Positions 7,778 through 15,192 of a stretch of DNA of 42,456 nt are shown here, piece after piece. The first letter of the stretch is position 1. Every line of letters starts with the position of its first letter. A program made the translations under genes and the position numbers. Source of the stretch: Cytobacillus horneckiae (GTDB taxonomy: Bacteria; Bacillota; Bacilli; Bacillales; Cytobacillaceae); the NCBI RefSeq assembly GCF_002835735.1, contig NZ_PISD01000053.1:1-42456 (forward strand). The letters run 5' to 3'. Below the pieces are notes generated by a model, which worked only from the letters and a program-made list of their open reading frames with translations, was not told the origin of the DNA and did not search any database.

Positions 7778-8206
7778 TTAGTAAAATTTTTTAACCAAAT
7801 ATGATAATTCTGTTGGGATACCAAAATGCCGACATAAATGTTCCAGATTATAAAAATCAGTTAATTTGTAATTATGAAGAAGGAGGGAGAGCGAGAATAA
7901 ATGCGCTTCCCTTTCTAATCGATCTTTAGAATACCAAGTTTTTGATTTTAAGAAGAACGTGTTAACCTTTGGATGAATAAATGAATGGCCAATTTTATGT
8001 CCACAGACAAATGCTTTCTTCTTTTCATCTAGATTGGAGTTAAGATAAATAAACTTATTTCTTTTGTAGTATTTATAAACACATTTTATCTCTGAAGGGA
8101 ATTCCCACTCATAAACATGAATGTTTAAGTAACTCGCTAATTCAAATGGATTATTGGTTTTATATGTGACTATTAACTTTTCCGCTTCCGGTATAATCCA
8201 AGACAG
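7778..8206 (-). CDS. immA: ImmA/IrrE-family protein with altered active site
   Basis: A 142-residue protein resembling the ImmA/IrrE metallopeptidases (PF06114) that cleave their partner repressor to induce ICEs and prophages. Family features are KTNNPFELASYLNIHV, the EREAHLFSLSLLL segment and gene order next to an XRE repressor. The zinc motif HExxH reads HKIGH, so the catalytic Glu is replaced by Lys. No ATG is available; the likely start is CTG at 8206, 8 nt behind GGGAGG. The 17-nt gap to the repressor gene indicates an operon. With Lys at that position proteolysis is unlikely, which would block normal induction. Confidence 0.8.
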   Translation of the reverse strand: MSWIIPEAEKLIVTYKTNNPFELASYLNIHVYEWEFPSEIKCVYKYYKRNKFIYLNSNLDEKKKAFVCGHKIGHSFIHPKVNTFFLKSKTWYSKDRLEREAHLFSLSLLLHNYKLTDFYNLEHLCRHFGIPTELSYLVKKFY

Positions 8207-8223
8207 TTTAATTACCTCCCGAA

Positions 8224-8658
8224 TTAATCCTCTTCCTTATACTTTTTCGGAGTATATTTCCTGTTAATTCTCTTAGCTTGCTTTACCATATGTTCCATAG
8301 ATTCAAGAAGTGATTCCATAGCTTCTTCACTTAAGGGTTCACCGTAAAAGCTGAGTCCTTCTTGTGATTCCAAATTCTTTTTTATTTCTTCCACTTGTTT
8401 AGCGATATCTTTTTCTTCCTTTACCGTAAACGATTCATTTGAATCTTCTATATAGCCAGCCACTTTCATTAATTGTGCATAATCAGCTTTAAGAGCATCC
8501 GCAATTTTTCTGATAGTAGATGGTTTAGGAATACCACGCTTCCCAGTTTCAATTCTTGATAATTGAGCAGCACTTATTTCTGAGTACATAGCTACTTGAT
8601 TTAAAGTTAAATCTCTAGATTCTCTTAGGTGTTTAATATAAGAACCAAAATCAGTCAT
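8224..8658 (-). CDS. immR: ImmR-like prophage repressor (XRE family)
   Basis: A 144-residue regulator from the ATG at 8658, which is favoured over an in-frame ATG at 8676 because GGATGG lies just before it. The N-terminal HTH reads LTLNQVAMYSEISAAQLSRIETGKR; the C-terminal half is charged and helical. Adjacent immA and divergent cro/xis genes give the classic lysogeny switch layout. Its promoter is TTGCCT and TAAAAT with 18-bp spacing on the minus strand, and the -35 overlaps operator TTACC-N4-GGCAA, so it should autoregulate. Confidence 0.85.
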   Translation of the reverse strand: MTDFGSYIKHLRESRDLTLNQVAMYSEISAAQLSRIETGKRGIPKPSTIRKIADALKADYAQLMKVAGYIEDSNESFTVKEEKDIAKQVEEIKKNLESQEGLSFYGEPLSEEAMESLLESMEHMVKQAKRINRKYTPKKYKEED

Positions 8659-8695
8659 AATAAACCATCCATTCAATTTATTTCTTAATATTTAC

Positions 8696-8798
8696 ATTTT
8701 AGGATTACTTATTACCAAAAGGCAATAAAAGAAGAGAAATTTTGAAAAAAAGTATTGCCTTATGGTAAAAAATACCTTTTATTATTACCAAAAGGTAA
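8696..8798. promoter_or_regulatory. immunity switch: divergent promoters and three operators
   Basis: Operators with consensus TTACC-N4-GGTAA lie at 8712-8725 (TTACCAAAAGGCAA), 8755-8768 (TTGCCTTATGGTAA) and 8785-8798 (TTACCAAAAGGTAA). Leftward promoter: -35 TTGCCT at 8720-8725 and -10 TAAAAT at 8696-8701, read on the minus strand. Rightward promoter: TTGAAA at 8742-8747 and TAAAAA at 8766-8771, spanning the second operator. Confidence 0.75.
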
Positions 8799-8815
8799 TA
8801 AAAGGGGGGTCAATT

Positions 8816-9076
8816 TTGAAAAACTCAGTTGATATTGTAGTAAATACTGATTTCTTAAAAGCATATCTAATCAGTAAACAATTATCTGAAAGTGAATTTG
8901 CAAAAACAATCGGTGTCTCACACAGCACAGTTAACCGAATACTTAATGGTAAAAGAAACCTTGGAAGCAAATTTATTGGAGGTTTATTGAAGAACTTCCA
9001 TGATTTAAGTTTTGAATTAGTATTTTCATATGAAAATAAATTACCAAAAGGTAACGAAGTTCAATCTGTAATATAA
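8816..9076 (+). CDS. Cro-like XRE protein
   Basis: An 86-residue protein from the TTG at 8816 behind AAGGGGGG. The upstream in-frame ATG at 8762 lies within operator DNA and is rejected. The HTH reads LSESEFAKTIGVSHSTVNRILNGK. First gene of the rightward early operon, facing immR, so probably the Cro counterpart of the switch. Its last codons (KLPKGN) are written in a perfect copy of the operator palindrome. Confidence 0.8.
   Translation: MKNSVDIVVNTDFLKAYLISKQLSESEFAKTIGVSHSTVNRILNGKRNLGSKFIGGLLKNFHDLSFELVFSYENKLPKGNEVQSVI
9041..9054. promoter_or_regulatory. fourth operator copy inside the cro-like gene
   Basis: TTACCAAAAGGTAA is identical to the operator at 8785-8798. It is in the coding sequence 35 bp before the xis-like gene. 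Confidence 0.6.
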
Positions 9077-9088
9077 GGAGTGTAAAAA

Positions 9089-9277
9089 ATGAAACGTAAA
9101 ACACTAACTGTACATGAAGTGGCTGATTATATCGGCGTAAGTATCGACACAATCTACACCATGGTTAGAGAAAAACAAATCCCGCATGTTCGAGTACGTC
9201 GCCGTATTTTCTTCTCAATTGAAACTATTGACTCTTGGATGAAAGATCAGGAACAAAAAAGTCTGGAAGTAATTTAA
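9089..9277 (+). CDS. xis: excisionase-family HTH protein
   Basis: A 62-residue MerR/excisionase-type winged helix (PF12728): LTVHEVADYIGVSIDTIYTM, then IPHVRVRRRIFFS and a terminal helix with SWMKDQE. RBS AAGGAG. Likely the recombination directionality factor for the left-end integrase, expressed from the early rightward operon; a regulatory function is the alternative. With int frameshifted, excision probably needs a helper. Confidence 0.8.
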   Translation: MKRKTLTVHEVADYIGVSIDTIYTMVREKQIPHVRVRRRIFFSIETIDSWMKDQEQKSLEVI

Positions 9278-9431
9278 ATAGGTTGGAAGAAAACTAAATT
9301 CCGAAAAGAAGCTGCCAAGCAAAGAATCGGAAAAGTTCCTTCCTAAAATATATTTTATTAATTATCTATGAATCTAGCTGTTCAACTTACGAACTTGTTC
9401 AAACTTAGAACATTGAGAGGAGGTGAGAATT

Positions 9432-9695
9432 ATGCAATATGGCTCTCTATTGAAACAGGTAAGAAAATTATCAGGGCTTTCTCAAGAGAAGCTTGCAGAA
9501 AAAATGTATATGCCTCGTAGCACGATTTCAAAAGTGGAGAATAACAAAATGGAGTTGAAGCTTTCAGATGCAATTAGATGGTTTCAAGCTTCCAATGCAC
9601 CGGATGCCTTGGCAGCTATGCTTTGTGGAGTGGATGTAGCATCATTAGCTCAATTTTTATCACTATTTTTTGGAGGGGTAATTAAATGGATGTAG
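9432..9695 (+). CDS. small XRE-family regulator
   Basis: Eighty-seven residues from the ATG at 9432, behind AGGAGGTGAG; an upstream GTG sits inside that RBS. HTH: LLKQVRKLSGLSQEKLAEKM and STISKVENNK. The C-terminal part is hydrophobic (MLCGVDVASLAQFLSLFFGG), a common layout in prophage early-region regulators that follow xis. It overlaps the next tiny gene by 10 bp in another frame, so translation is coupled. Confidence 0.8.
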   Translation: MQYGSLLKQVRKLSGLSQEKLAEKMYMPRSTISKVENNKMELKLSDAIRWFQASNAPDALAAMLCGVDVASLAQFLSLFFGGVIKWM

Positions 9696-9793
9696 GCTAC
9701 ATAGTCGCTATTATTGTATATCCATTACTGACTTTCTTTATAGGAGTTATTTATGGGGATTATAACAATAGAAAACAAGAAAAAGAGCAGTAA
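9686..9793 (+). CDS. 35-aa single-TM protein
   Basis: Translation starts at an ATG overlapping the end of the XRE gene, with GGAGGGG 8 nt upstream. The product begins MDVGYIVAIIVYPLLTFFIG and ends with a charged tail (NNRKQEKEQ), giving one membrane segment with a cytoplasmic end. Such peptides are frequent in phage early operons; function unknown. Confidence 0.6.
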   Translation: MDVGYIVAIIVYPLLTFFIGVIYGDYNNRKQEKEQ

Positions 9794-9862
9794 GTTGGCA
9801 GACTCACTACTCTACGACAAATATGAAAATAACAACTATATCAATAGTAGCACACTAAAAAA

Positions 9863-9944
9863 GGTGAGACAAGAACCTTTGTTCTCACCGTGATGAGTCA
9901 GAGTGATTCTCCCCCTTTTCCATTCGTTGTGGCTTATCACGGTG
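9863..9944 (+). other. structured intergenic region
   Basis: GGTGAG (9863-9868) pairs with CTCACC (9884-9889), and CACCGTGAT (9886-9894) is a perfect inverted match to ATCACGGTG (9936-9944). The two foldings compete for 9886-9889. It could be a terminator/antiterminator or a small RNA within the early operon. Confidence 0.35.
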
Positions 9945-9987
9945 CGAATAAAGCACTGTAAAAACAGACTAGAAGGGAGGTAATAAA

Positions 9988-10176
9988 ATGGAGCATCCAT
10001 TAGTTACACAAATTGAACGAACAGGCTATCCGAACATGATTGAACAACCTGAACATATTGGGATTGATTTTTTCGGTGATGAAATCCTTGATGGTGACGA
10101 ATTTGTGGAATACGAGGATGAGTTAATTTTAATAGATAACTTGAATCGTTATCTTGTAGAAGAAATGGGCTTTTAG
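9988..10176 (+). CDS. yqaI: YqaI-like phage protein
   Basis: A 62-residue acidic protein opening MEHPLVTQIERTGYPNMIEQ, which matches the YqaI family (PF09466) of the B. subtilis skin element, always found just before YqaJ/YqaK recombination genes. RBS GGGAGG. No biochemical role is known. Its presence ties this prophage to the skin lineage. Confidence 0.8.
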   Translation: MEHPLVTQIERTGYPNMIEQPEHIGIDFFGDEILDGDEFVEYEDELILIDNLNRYLVEEMGF

Positions 10177-10290
10177 TTTAAAACGGCATGAAAAAACTCC
10201 TGCTGGAACAGGAGTCGAATAATTGCTAAACAAAAATATGTCATTGTCATTCTAGCATAATCAATTATTACGGTAAAGGGAGGAGATTAC

Positions 10291-10935
10291 TTGGCTATTA
10301 GTAATGCTATTTCTATAAAGGATATGACACGTTTCGAATGGCTACAGGAACGTAATAAAGGCATTGGCGGGAGCGATGCAAGTATCATCCTTGGACTAAA
10401 TAAATATAAGACAGCATTTGAGCTGTGGCTTGAGAAAACAGGCCAAGTGGAGCCTAGTGAACTTGATAATGAAGCAATTTACTGGGGAAATCAAATGGAG
10501 AATGTCGTCGCGAAGGAGTTTGAAAAGCGCACAGAAAAGAGGGTGCGTCGCCGTAATTTTATGTTTTCCCATCCAGATTATCCTTTCATCAAAGCAAACC
10601 TAGACAGAGAGGTATTAAGGGAATCTGCCATTTTAGAATGTAAAACAGCGAGTGCTTATTTAAAAGGTGAATGGGAAGGTGACGAAATTCCTGCTTCTTA
10701 TCTTGTACAAGTTCAGCACTATCTCGGTGTAACCGGGAAAGAGAAAGGCTATATTGCTGTTCTCATAGGTGGTAATTATTTTGTCTGGAAAGAAGTTGAG
10801 CGTGATGATGAATTAATACAAATGATTATCAAGGCAGAGGTTGATTTTTGGAACACTAACGTATTAGGAGGAATACCTCCCAAGTTAGACGGGTCCAGTG
10901 CCTTTATCATCCACGGAAATAAATTCCGCGGATAG
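10291..10935 (+). pseudogene. yqaJ: YqaJ viral recombinase, C-terminally truncated
   Basis: YqaJ-like alkaline exonuclease (PF09588), partner of RecT-type annealing proteins. It starts at TTG 10291 behind GGGAGGAG. Catalytic-fold motifs are WLQERNKGIGGSDAS, IKANLDREV and AILECKTASAY. The family is about 310-320 residues, but this copy leaves homology at PPKLDGSSA (about residue 205) and ends 9 codons later in unrelated sequence. The missing C-terminus, the expected recT-like gene and the N-terminus of the next gene were probably lost in one deletion. Confidence 0.8.
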
Positions 10936-11476
10936 TGCCGGAGGTCGTTCCGCGGGTAGTTCCGCAGGTAGTGCCCGAGATAGTTCCACATTAAATAAAC
11001 TAAAAGAAACTAAACAAAACGAAACTATTATATCTGCTACTACAAGCGTGAATTATTACGATGAATATTATCTCTGTTTTGAAACCTACCCGAATGCAAT
11101 ACAAAGAGACGAGATTAATAGTTATATTGATTGTGACGGAATAAATGAAGAAGTCATTTGTGCTGCATTTAAAAAAGCTGCTGAAGCTGGAGCAAAGTAT
11201 CCTTATGCAAGAAGTATCCTAAACAATTGGGCCAAAAAAGGCATAAAAACAATCGAAGACGTAGAATATGAGCATCAAAATTTTCTTGCAAAGAAGCAAC
11301 AAAGTCGTTCGATTAAAAGAAAAGGAGCTATACGACAAGAGCTGCTGCCAGATTGGTTTGATGAAAAACCTAAAAATTTGGACAAGCCTACATTAAAAAT
11401 TGTCGGTAAAAATAATCAGATGGATGAGTACCAAAGGCTTATGGAAATGCGAAGAAAAAATAAATTAGGGAGTTGA
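10898..11476 (+). pseudogene. DnaD-like replication protein, N-terminally truncated
   Basis: The frame overlaps the end of yqaJ. After a Ser/Ala/Gly linker made of near-repeats of about 12-15 bp (around 10925-10990) comes a DnaD/DnaB_2-type domain: NYYDEYYLCFETYPNAIQRD, then EAGAKYPYARSILNNWAKKG and a basic tail. This is the C-terminal half of a skin YqaL-like replisome organiser. The N-terminal winged-helix part is absent, lost in the deletion near 10905. The downstream helicase-loader gene is also missing. A GTG at 10898 could start a 192-residue fragment. Confidence 0.7.
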
Positions 11477-11481
11477 TTTTT

Positions 11482-11676
11482 ATGAAGAGAAGCCGAAGAG
11501 TTGCTGAAAACACAAGAAATTTGAAGAGAGAGGCGTTCTTAGAAAAACTAACATCTATGGGAGTCACTGTCAGTTGTGTTACTCGGAAAGGGTTGCCTAT
11601 AAGCGAATTGACGTATCAAGAACTTAAAAGTGAATGCTTATTTGCAGCTGTAAAAAATGAGGGGCGATTGCTATGA
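11482..11676 (+). CDS. small phage early protein, 64 aa
   Basis: Starts at ATG 11482, closely behind the previous gene with GGGAG upstream. Basic N-terminus (KRSRRVAENTRNLKREAFLE) and a C-terminal helix. The family is not recognised with confidence. It overlaps the next gene by 4 bp (ATGA), so it belongs to the early operon. Confidence 0.6.
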   Translation: MKRSRRVAENTRNLKREAFLEKLTSMGVTVSCVTRKGLPISELTYQELKSECLFAAVKNEGRLL

Positions 11677-11894
11677 ATATTCAAAACGTAAAGCCTGTTA
11701 CTAAATGTCCACGTTGTAAGGGTGATGGTTTTGTGATTGCTCCTAGAGAAAATCTTGTCATGTTGGAATGTGAAGAATGCGCTCATATGTGGTTAACTCA
11801 CTCTAAAATTTGTCCGGATTGTAAACAACCAAATGGCTATTTTGTAGACGGTCCTTGTAGGCCCTGTTATTCGGTAAGGAAGCAATTATTATGA
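11673..11894 (+). CDS. zinc-ribbon phage protein
   Basis: Seventy-three residues with four paired cysteine knuckles (CPRC, CEEC, CPDC, CRPC), so probably two zinc sites. The stop/start overlaps with both neighbours (ATGA) show tight translational coupling. No catalytic motif; likely a nucleic-acid- or protein-binding accessory factor of the early region. Confidence 0.65.
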   Translation: MNIQNVKPVTKCPRCKGDGFVIAPRENLVMLECEECAHMWLTHSKICPDCKQPNGYFVDGPCRPCYSVRKQLL

Positions 11895-12028
11895 GGAATT
11901 TTATATGCAATTTTAATGTTAGAAAAGCTTCATTAAGCCAGCTTTATTACATAGCAAGGTATACACATTTTGGTTTTGAAGCCAAGGAAGAGATTCTCAG
12001 AAGGTTGCAGACTTATATTAGAAGGTGA
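11891..12028 (+). CDS. 45-aa phage protein
   Basis: Begins in the ATGA overlap with the previous gene. Sequence MRNFICNFNVRKASLSQLYY, then an amphipathic helix ending LRRLQTYIRR. It is followed 5 bp later by the rusA start. Position and size match the tiny genes that precede RusA in skin-like prophages; function unknown. Confidence 0.5.
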   Translation: MRNFICNFNVRKASLSQLYYIARYTHFGFEAKEEILRRLQTYIRR

Positions 12029-12033
12029 GTTAG

Positions 12034-12444
12034 ATGATTAAATTTACTGTATTTGGGGAGCCTGTTGCTCAAGGAAGGCCGAGAGCAACCACAATCAATG
12101 GTCAAGTTAGGATGTACGATCCAGCGAAGTCTAAAAATTTTAAGGAATATGTGAGGTATCCTTAATCCCTTTTACATAATTATCAACATCAGGTTTTGTC
12201 ACAGGTCGCAGTTCCCCACTTTCAGCAGCTGCAACCTTATTTTTGCTAAAGCTTTTTAATACTGGCTTATACACTATTACTGACATCACCAATGGACCTG
12301 TTAACAATTCGGGAGGTCGATTTTGTGAAGCTACTAGCCTTAAAATCAGTAATTTGGAAAGATGACAGCCAAGTGGTGGACTTATTAGTGAGTAAGTATT
12401 ATAGCCAAAATCCGAGAGTAGAAATTACCATTCAGCAATTTTAA
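12034..12444 (+). pseudogene. rusA: RusA Holliday-junction resolvase with inverted core
   Basis: Three collinear pieces of one gene. 12034-12165 (+) encodes the N-terminus MIKFTVFGEPVAQGRPRATT up to KNFKEYV, then a stop. About 12160-12312 encodes the middle on the minus strand: PELLTGPLVMSVIVYKPVLK through RPVTKPDVDNYVKGIKD, including the catalytic KPDxDN motif. 12325-12444 (+) resumes the C-terminus with VIWKDDSQVVDLLVSKYYS. The central 150 bp is therefore inverted in place and the resolvase cannot be made. Confidence 0.8.
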
Positions 12445-12459
12445 AAAAAGGGGATTTTT

Positions 12460-12573
12460 ATGAAATTAGTTAGCTGCAGTAAATGTTTTAATATTCTCCC
12501 TCCTAAACAAACTGTGGTAATTGAGAAAAAACGCATTTGTGGGGAGTGCCGCAATAAGGCGAAAGAACAATAA
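12460..12573 (+). CDS. 37-aa two-knuckle zinc protein
   Basis: ATG 12460 behind AAGGGG. The product has a CSKC knuckle and a CGEC knuckle 20 residues apart, a minimal zinc ribbon, and ends basic (NKAKEQ). Last recognisable early-operon gene before the opposing PAP2 gene. Confidence 0.5.
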   Translation: MKLVSCSKCFNILPPKQTVVIEKKRICGECRNKAKEQ

Positions 12574-12632
12574 TTTAAGATCAGTTAGTCAACTCTTGAA
12601 TTATTATGTTTCGTGGAAAAAAACACAAAAAA

Positions 12633-12654
12633 GAAGTGGTTTTTATCCCACTTC
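12633..12654 (-). terminator. terminator of the PAP2 gene
   Basis: GAAGTGG pairs with CCACTTC, and the minus strand then runs TTTTTTGTGTTTTTTT. Confidence 0.8.
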
Positions 12655-12702
12655 AATTAATTTCACAGTGTTATTTTGCCTTCAAGGGATAAAAACAATT
12701 CT

Positions 12703-13317
12703 TTATAGGTCTTTAGATTTTGTACCTTTCGTTTTAGTTGAGCTTGGAATCAATAATCGTTCGAATCTTTCATAAAAATCTAATAAACGGTAAGTTAATT
12801 TTAGTTTGGGGAGAACATTGAAAACGAAAGTTGCAGATATAACACTAATTATAGCACCAGCAAAGATATCTGCTGGATAATGAACTCCAACCCAGATGCG
12901 CGATATACCTACTAGGCAGGCAATTATAATCAATAAAAACCACAACCCTTTTCTAAAAAGCCAAATGGATACACAAAACGAGAAAAATAAAATCGTATGG
13001 TCACTCGGAAAGGAATTATCGACAGTTTTTTCAATCAACTGATTAACATTTGATAACTCAGCAAACGGTTGATGATTAGAATAAAGTTTCCCGGATAATT
13101 TTCCAATGATTTCAGCAAATACAAAAGTAATAGTTCCACAAATAATCATTATTCTATTTCTTTCTTTTCTGGTAAGCCAAAAAGCTAAAACAATAGCAGC
13201 TAAGAAATATACTAAGTATTCTGCAATGAAAATCATAGGAGGGTTTAAGAGAGTATATTCTTTTCCTAAATTGTTAATCAATCTAAACAAATCTGTATTC
13301 ATTTCTAATAATGACAT
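12703..13317 (-). CDS. PAP2-family undecaprenyl-diphosphatase (BcrC-like)
   Basis: A 204-residue polytopic membrane protein. The PAP2 motifs in order are KLYSNHQPF (in place of KX6RP), FPSDHT with the catalytic-loop His, and SRIWVGVHYPADI. This is the BcrC-type enzyme that dephosphorylates undecaprenyl diphosphate on the outer face of the membrane; extra copies can raise bacitracin tolerance. Gln replaces the Arg of the RP motif; I recall similar QP forms in other Bacillus paralogues. It is monocistronic with its own terminator. A TAGTAT-N6-ATACTA inverted repeat (13340-13357) lies upstream and may be an operator. Inside the prophage it is cargo. Confidence 0.85.
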   Translation of the reverse strand: MSLLEMNTDLFRLINNLGKEYTLLNPPMIFIAEYLVYFLAAIVLAFWLTRKERNRIMIICGTITFVFAEIIGKLSGKLYSNHQPFAELSNVNQLIEKTVDNSFPSDHTILFFSFCVSIWLFRKGLWFLLIIIACLVGISRIWVGVHYPADIFAGAIISVISATFVFNVLPKLKLTYRLLDFYERFERLLIPSSTKTKGTKSKDL

Positions 13318-13946
13318 TTTTCATTCCCCTAACGCTAGATAGTATAAATTCATACTAAAGGTAATGTTGTTTATTTTCCTTTGAAACGACTAACAATTAG
13401 CGGGAATAAGCAAACGTTTTTGTGTGATTAAAGTGACATTTTTGTAACTTTAAACTTAATTTTAATTAACAAAAGAGTAAATGAATTTCATAAAAAAAGA
13501 AAAGTCTTATTGGGACTTTTCAAAGTGTGGAGAAATTGTACTCCTTATTATTTATGAAAGCAAATGTAAAAATGATTGGCAAAACGGTGTTATTAGGGGT
13601 AAATCGGATACTCAAAACATTTTATGATAAATGCCTAGTAAAGGTTCCAAAATTAAAGAAATGGTTATCCTTTCAATGTGGAGTATGAAAAGAAATGTCC
13701 CTGCTGCGGAAAACTTCACAAAATAAAAGAGTAAAGGAATTTCCAAAACAAAAGAGCCCATAAAGGGCTCATCCTATAGGAGGAAATCTTGGCTACAAGA
13801 TCTATATATTTTATGAAAATTTATCAAAAAGTGCTTGGATAAATTAATTGCGGTATGCATGGAATTTTAGATAACACGATAAGCAGCGAGTTTCGTTGGA
13901 AAGAAGAAATAGCTATAGTTAAAAATAATAACTATAGCTCAGAAGT
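13318..13946. other. intergenic region with gene debris
   Basis: No intact gene. It holds the PAP2 upstream inverted repeat (13340-13357), a hairpin AAAGTC/GACTTT (about 13500-13522) and a zinc-ribbon-like tail (YEKKCPCCGKLHKIKE, ending near 13735) that lacks a start. It also holds a GAGCCC/GGGCTC hairpin (about 13750-13768) and two copies of AAAAGAGTAAA[T/G]GAATTTC (13471 and about 13726). It looks like deleted prophage sequence. Confidence 0.5.
13911..13939 (-). terminator. terminator of the first VOC gene
   Basis: A 10-bp perfect stem AGCTATAGTT/AACTATAGCT lies just past the stop codon, with a pyrimidine-rich tail on the minus strand. Confidence 0.6.
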
Positions 13947-14330
13947 TTAACAATTGCAGATCATTAGAACGTTCCCGTCTAAGTCTTGAAAATTAAAATA
14001 GGCGAAATCGCCAATACGTTCTATTTCTCTTACAATGGTAATTCCTTTTCCTTTTACAAAGCTATATGCCTCGTCTATATCTTTTGCAAAAAAGTTAAAT
14101 AATACGTGGCTAGAAGGATTGAATTTAAAACCAGGATCAAAGCTATGATCGTCTAAAGTAAGTCCTGTCATAGAAGTGACAGGGATATTAAACACGGGAG
14201 AATTTATTTCGTCTAGGTTGATAGTTAATCCAATTAAACTGCTGTACCATTCAGCCGACTTTTTCAAGTCACTTACATGAATAAAAACATTGTTAACTTT
14301 ACTTTCAATTGGACTAGATATTGACTGCAT
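13947..14330 (-). CDS. VOC (glyoxalase/bleomycin-resistance) family protein
   Basis: A 127-residue single-module protein from the ATG at 14330 behind GAGGTGA; the GTG inside that RBS is rejected. The two beta-alpha-beta-beta-beta halves start with NVFIHVSDLKKSAEWYSSLI and end with FNFQDLDGNVLMICNC. The metal or ligand positions His (FIHV) and the terminal acidic stretch are in place. Substrate unknown; it may be a detoxification or resistance enzyme carried as cargo. Confidence 0.8.
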   Translation of the reverse strand: MQSISSPIESKVNNVFIHVSDLKKSAEWYSSLIGLTINLDEINSPVFNIPVTSMTGLTLDDHSFDPGFKFNPSSHVLFNFFAKDIDEAYSFVKGKGITIVREIERIGDFAYFNFQDLDGNVLMICNC

Positions 14331-14470
14331 AAAAAAAATCACCTCAAAATTAGATTCACTTAATATTTCTATAGATTAATAAGATTACCTTTAAAATATT
14401 TAGAATAACTAAACAAAATGATAGATAAGTAAACTAATTCTAGTCTCGTCTCAAATAAATAACAGTATTC

Positions 14471-15004
14471 TTAAGAATCTGATGCTAATTTGGAATATAT
14501 TTTAAGATCAATATATCGACCCTTAGATTTCGCTGATTGTCTTAATGTACCCTCATATGTGAAATTTAGCTTTTCAATCAATTGTATTGAATTAGTATTT
14601 TCTGGTTCGATTTTAGCTTCTATTCTATTGAGATTTAAATCATTGAAAGCATGTTGGATTAAACAAGTGATTGCCTCTTTAGCAAATCCTTGTCCCCAAT
14701 ATATTTTATTTAGGTCATATCCAATTTCGGCTTTAGCGTTCTCAAAATCAATATAATTAAATCCACATGTACCAATAATTTGGTTTGATTTTAATTCGAT
14801 TAGAGTGAAACGAATTGCTTCTTCATTTTTTGAAAGTTTGTCAAATAATAAAATCATTTCTTTGACTTGATTTTCATTATTAAAACTTTCGATGTTCATA
14901 AATTTTGTTACTTCAGGATTAGACCATATCTGAAAAAGCTCGGCTGAGTCTAATACGTCCATTTTTTTTAATAATTATCGTGGTGTGTTGAGTATTTTAA
15001 TCAA
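14471..15004 (-). pseudogene. GNAT acetyltransferase (RimJ/RimL type) with early nonsense codon
   Basis: The body from residue MDVLDSAELF onwards is a normal RimJ/RimL-type acetyltransferase, with EIGYDLNKIYWGQGFAKEAI as the acetyl-CoA loop and NTNSIQLIEKLNF near the end. The family N-terminus (TPRLxxxKMD) is found upstream from a TTG at 15004 behind GGAGG (MIKILNTPR) but is cut by TAA at 14975-14977, where TTA would restore it. A product could still start at the internal ATG 14962, though that ATG has no RBS and would lack the first strand. Confidence 0.75.
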
Positions 15005-15130
15005 TATTTTTACCTCCGTATTGTTTTTATTATCTGAGGGTTTGATATTGATATCTGTGCATAGTTCAGTCCCTTCATTTAGGTGTTTTTATATTATAAC
15101 AAAATTGTTTTTAGAAATAAATTTGATGGG

Positions 15131-15154
15131 AAACAAAAGGTAGGGGTGTAAATT
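15131..15154 (+). repeat. leader repeat, copy 1
   Basis: A variant of AAACAAAAGGTAGGAGGAG followed by TTAAT. Related copies lie at 15823, 16387, 16586, 17192, 17787 and 25290. No ORF follows this copy. Confidence 0.5.
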
Positions 15155-15192
15155 AGGAAATAAAAAAGCACCTCAAAAGAGGCACCTAATAA

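Noticed and set aside
8762..8816. An ATG at 8762 as start of the cro-like gene
   Set aside because: It lies in operator and promoter DNA; TTG 8816 has a strong RBS and gives a normal Cro-like length.
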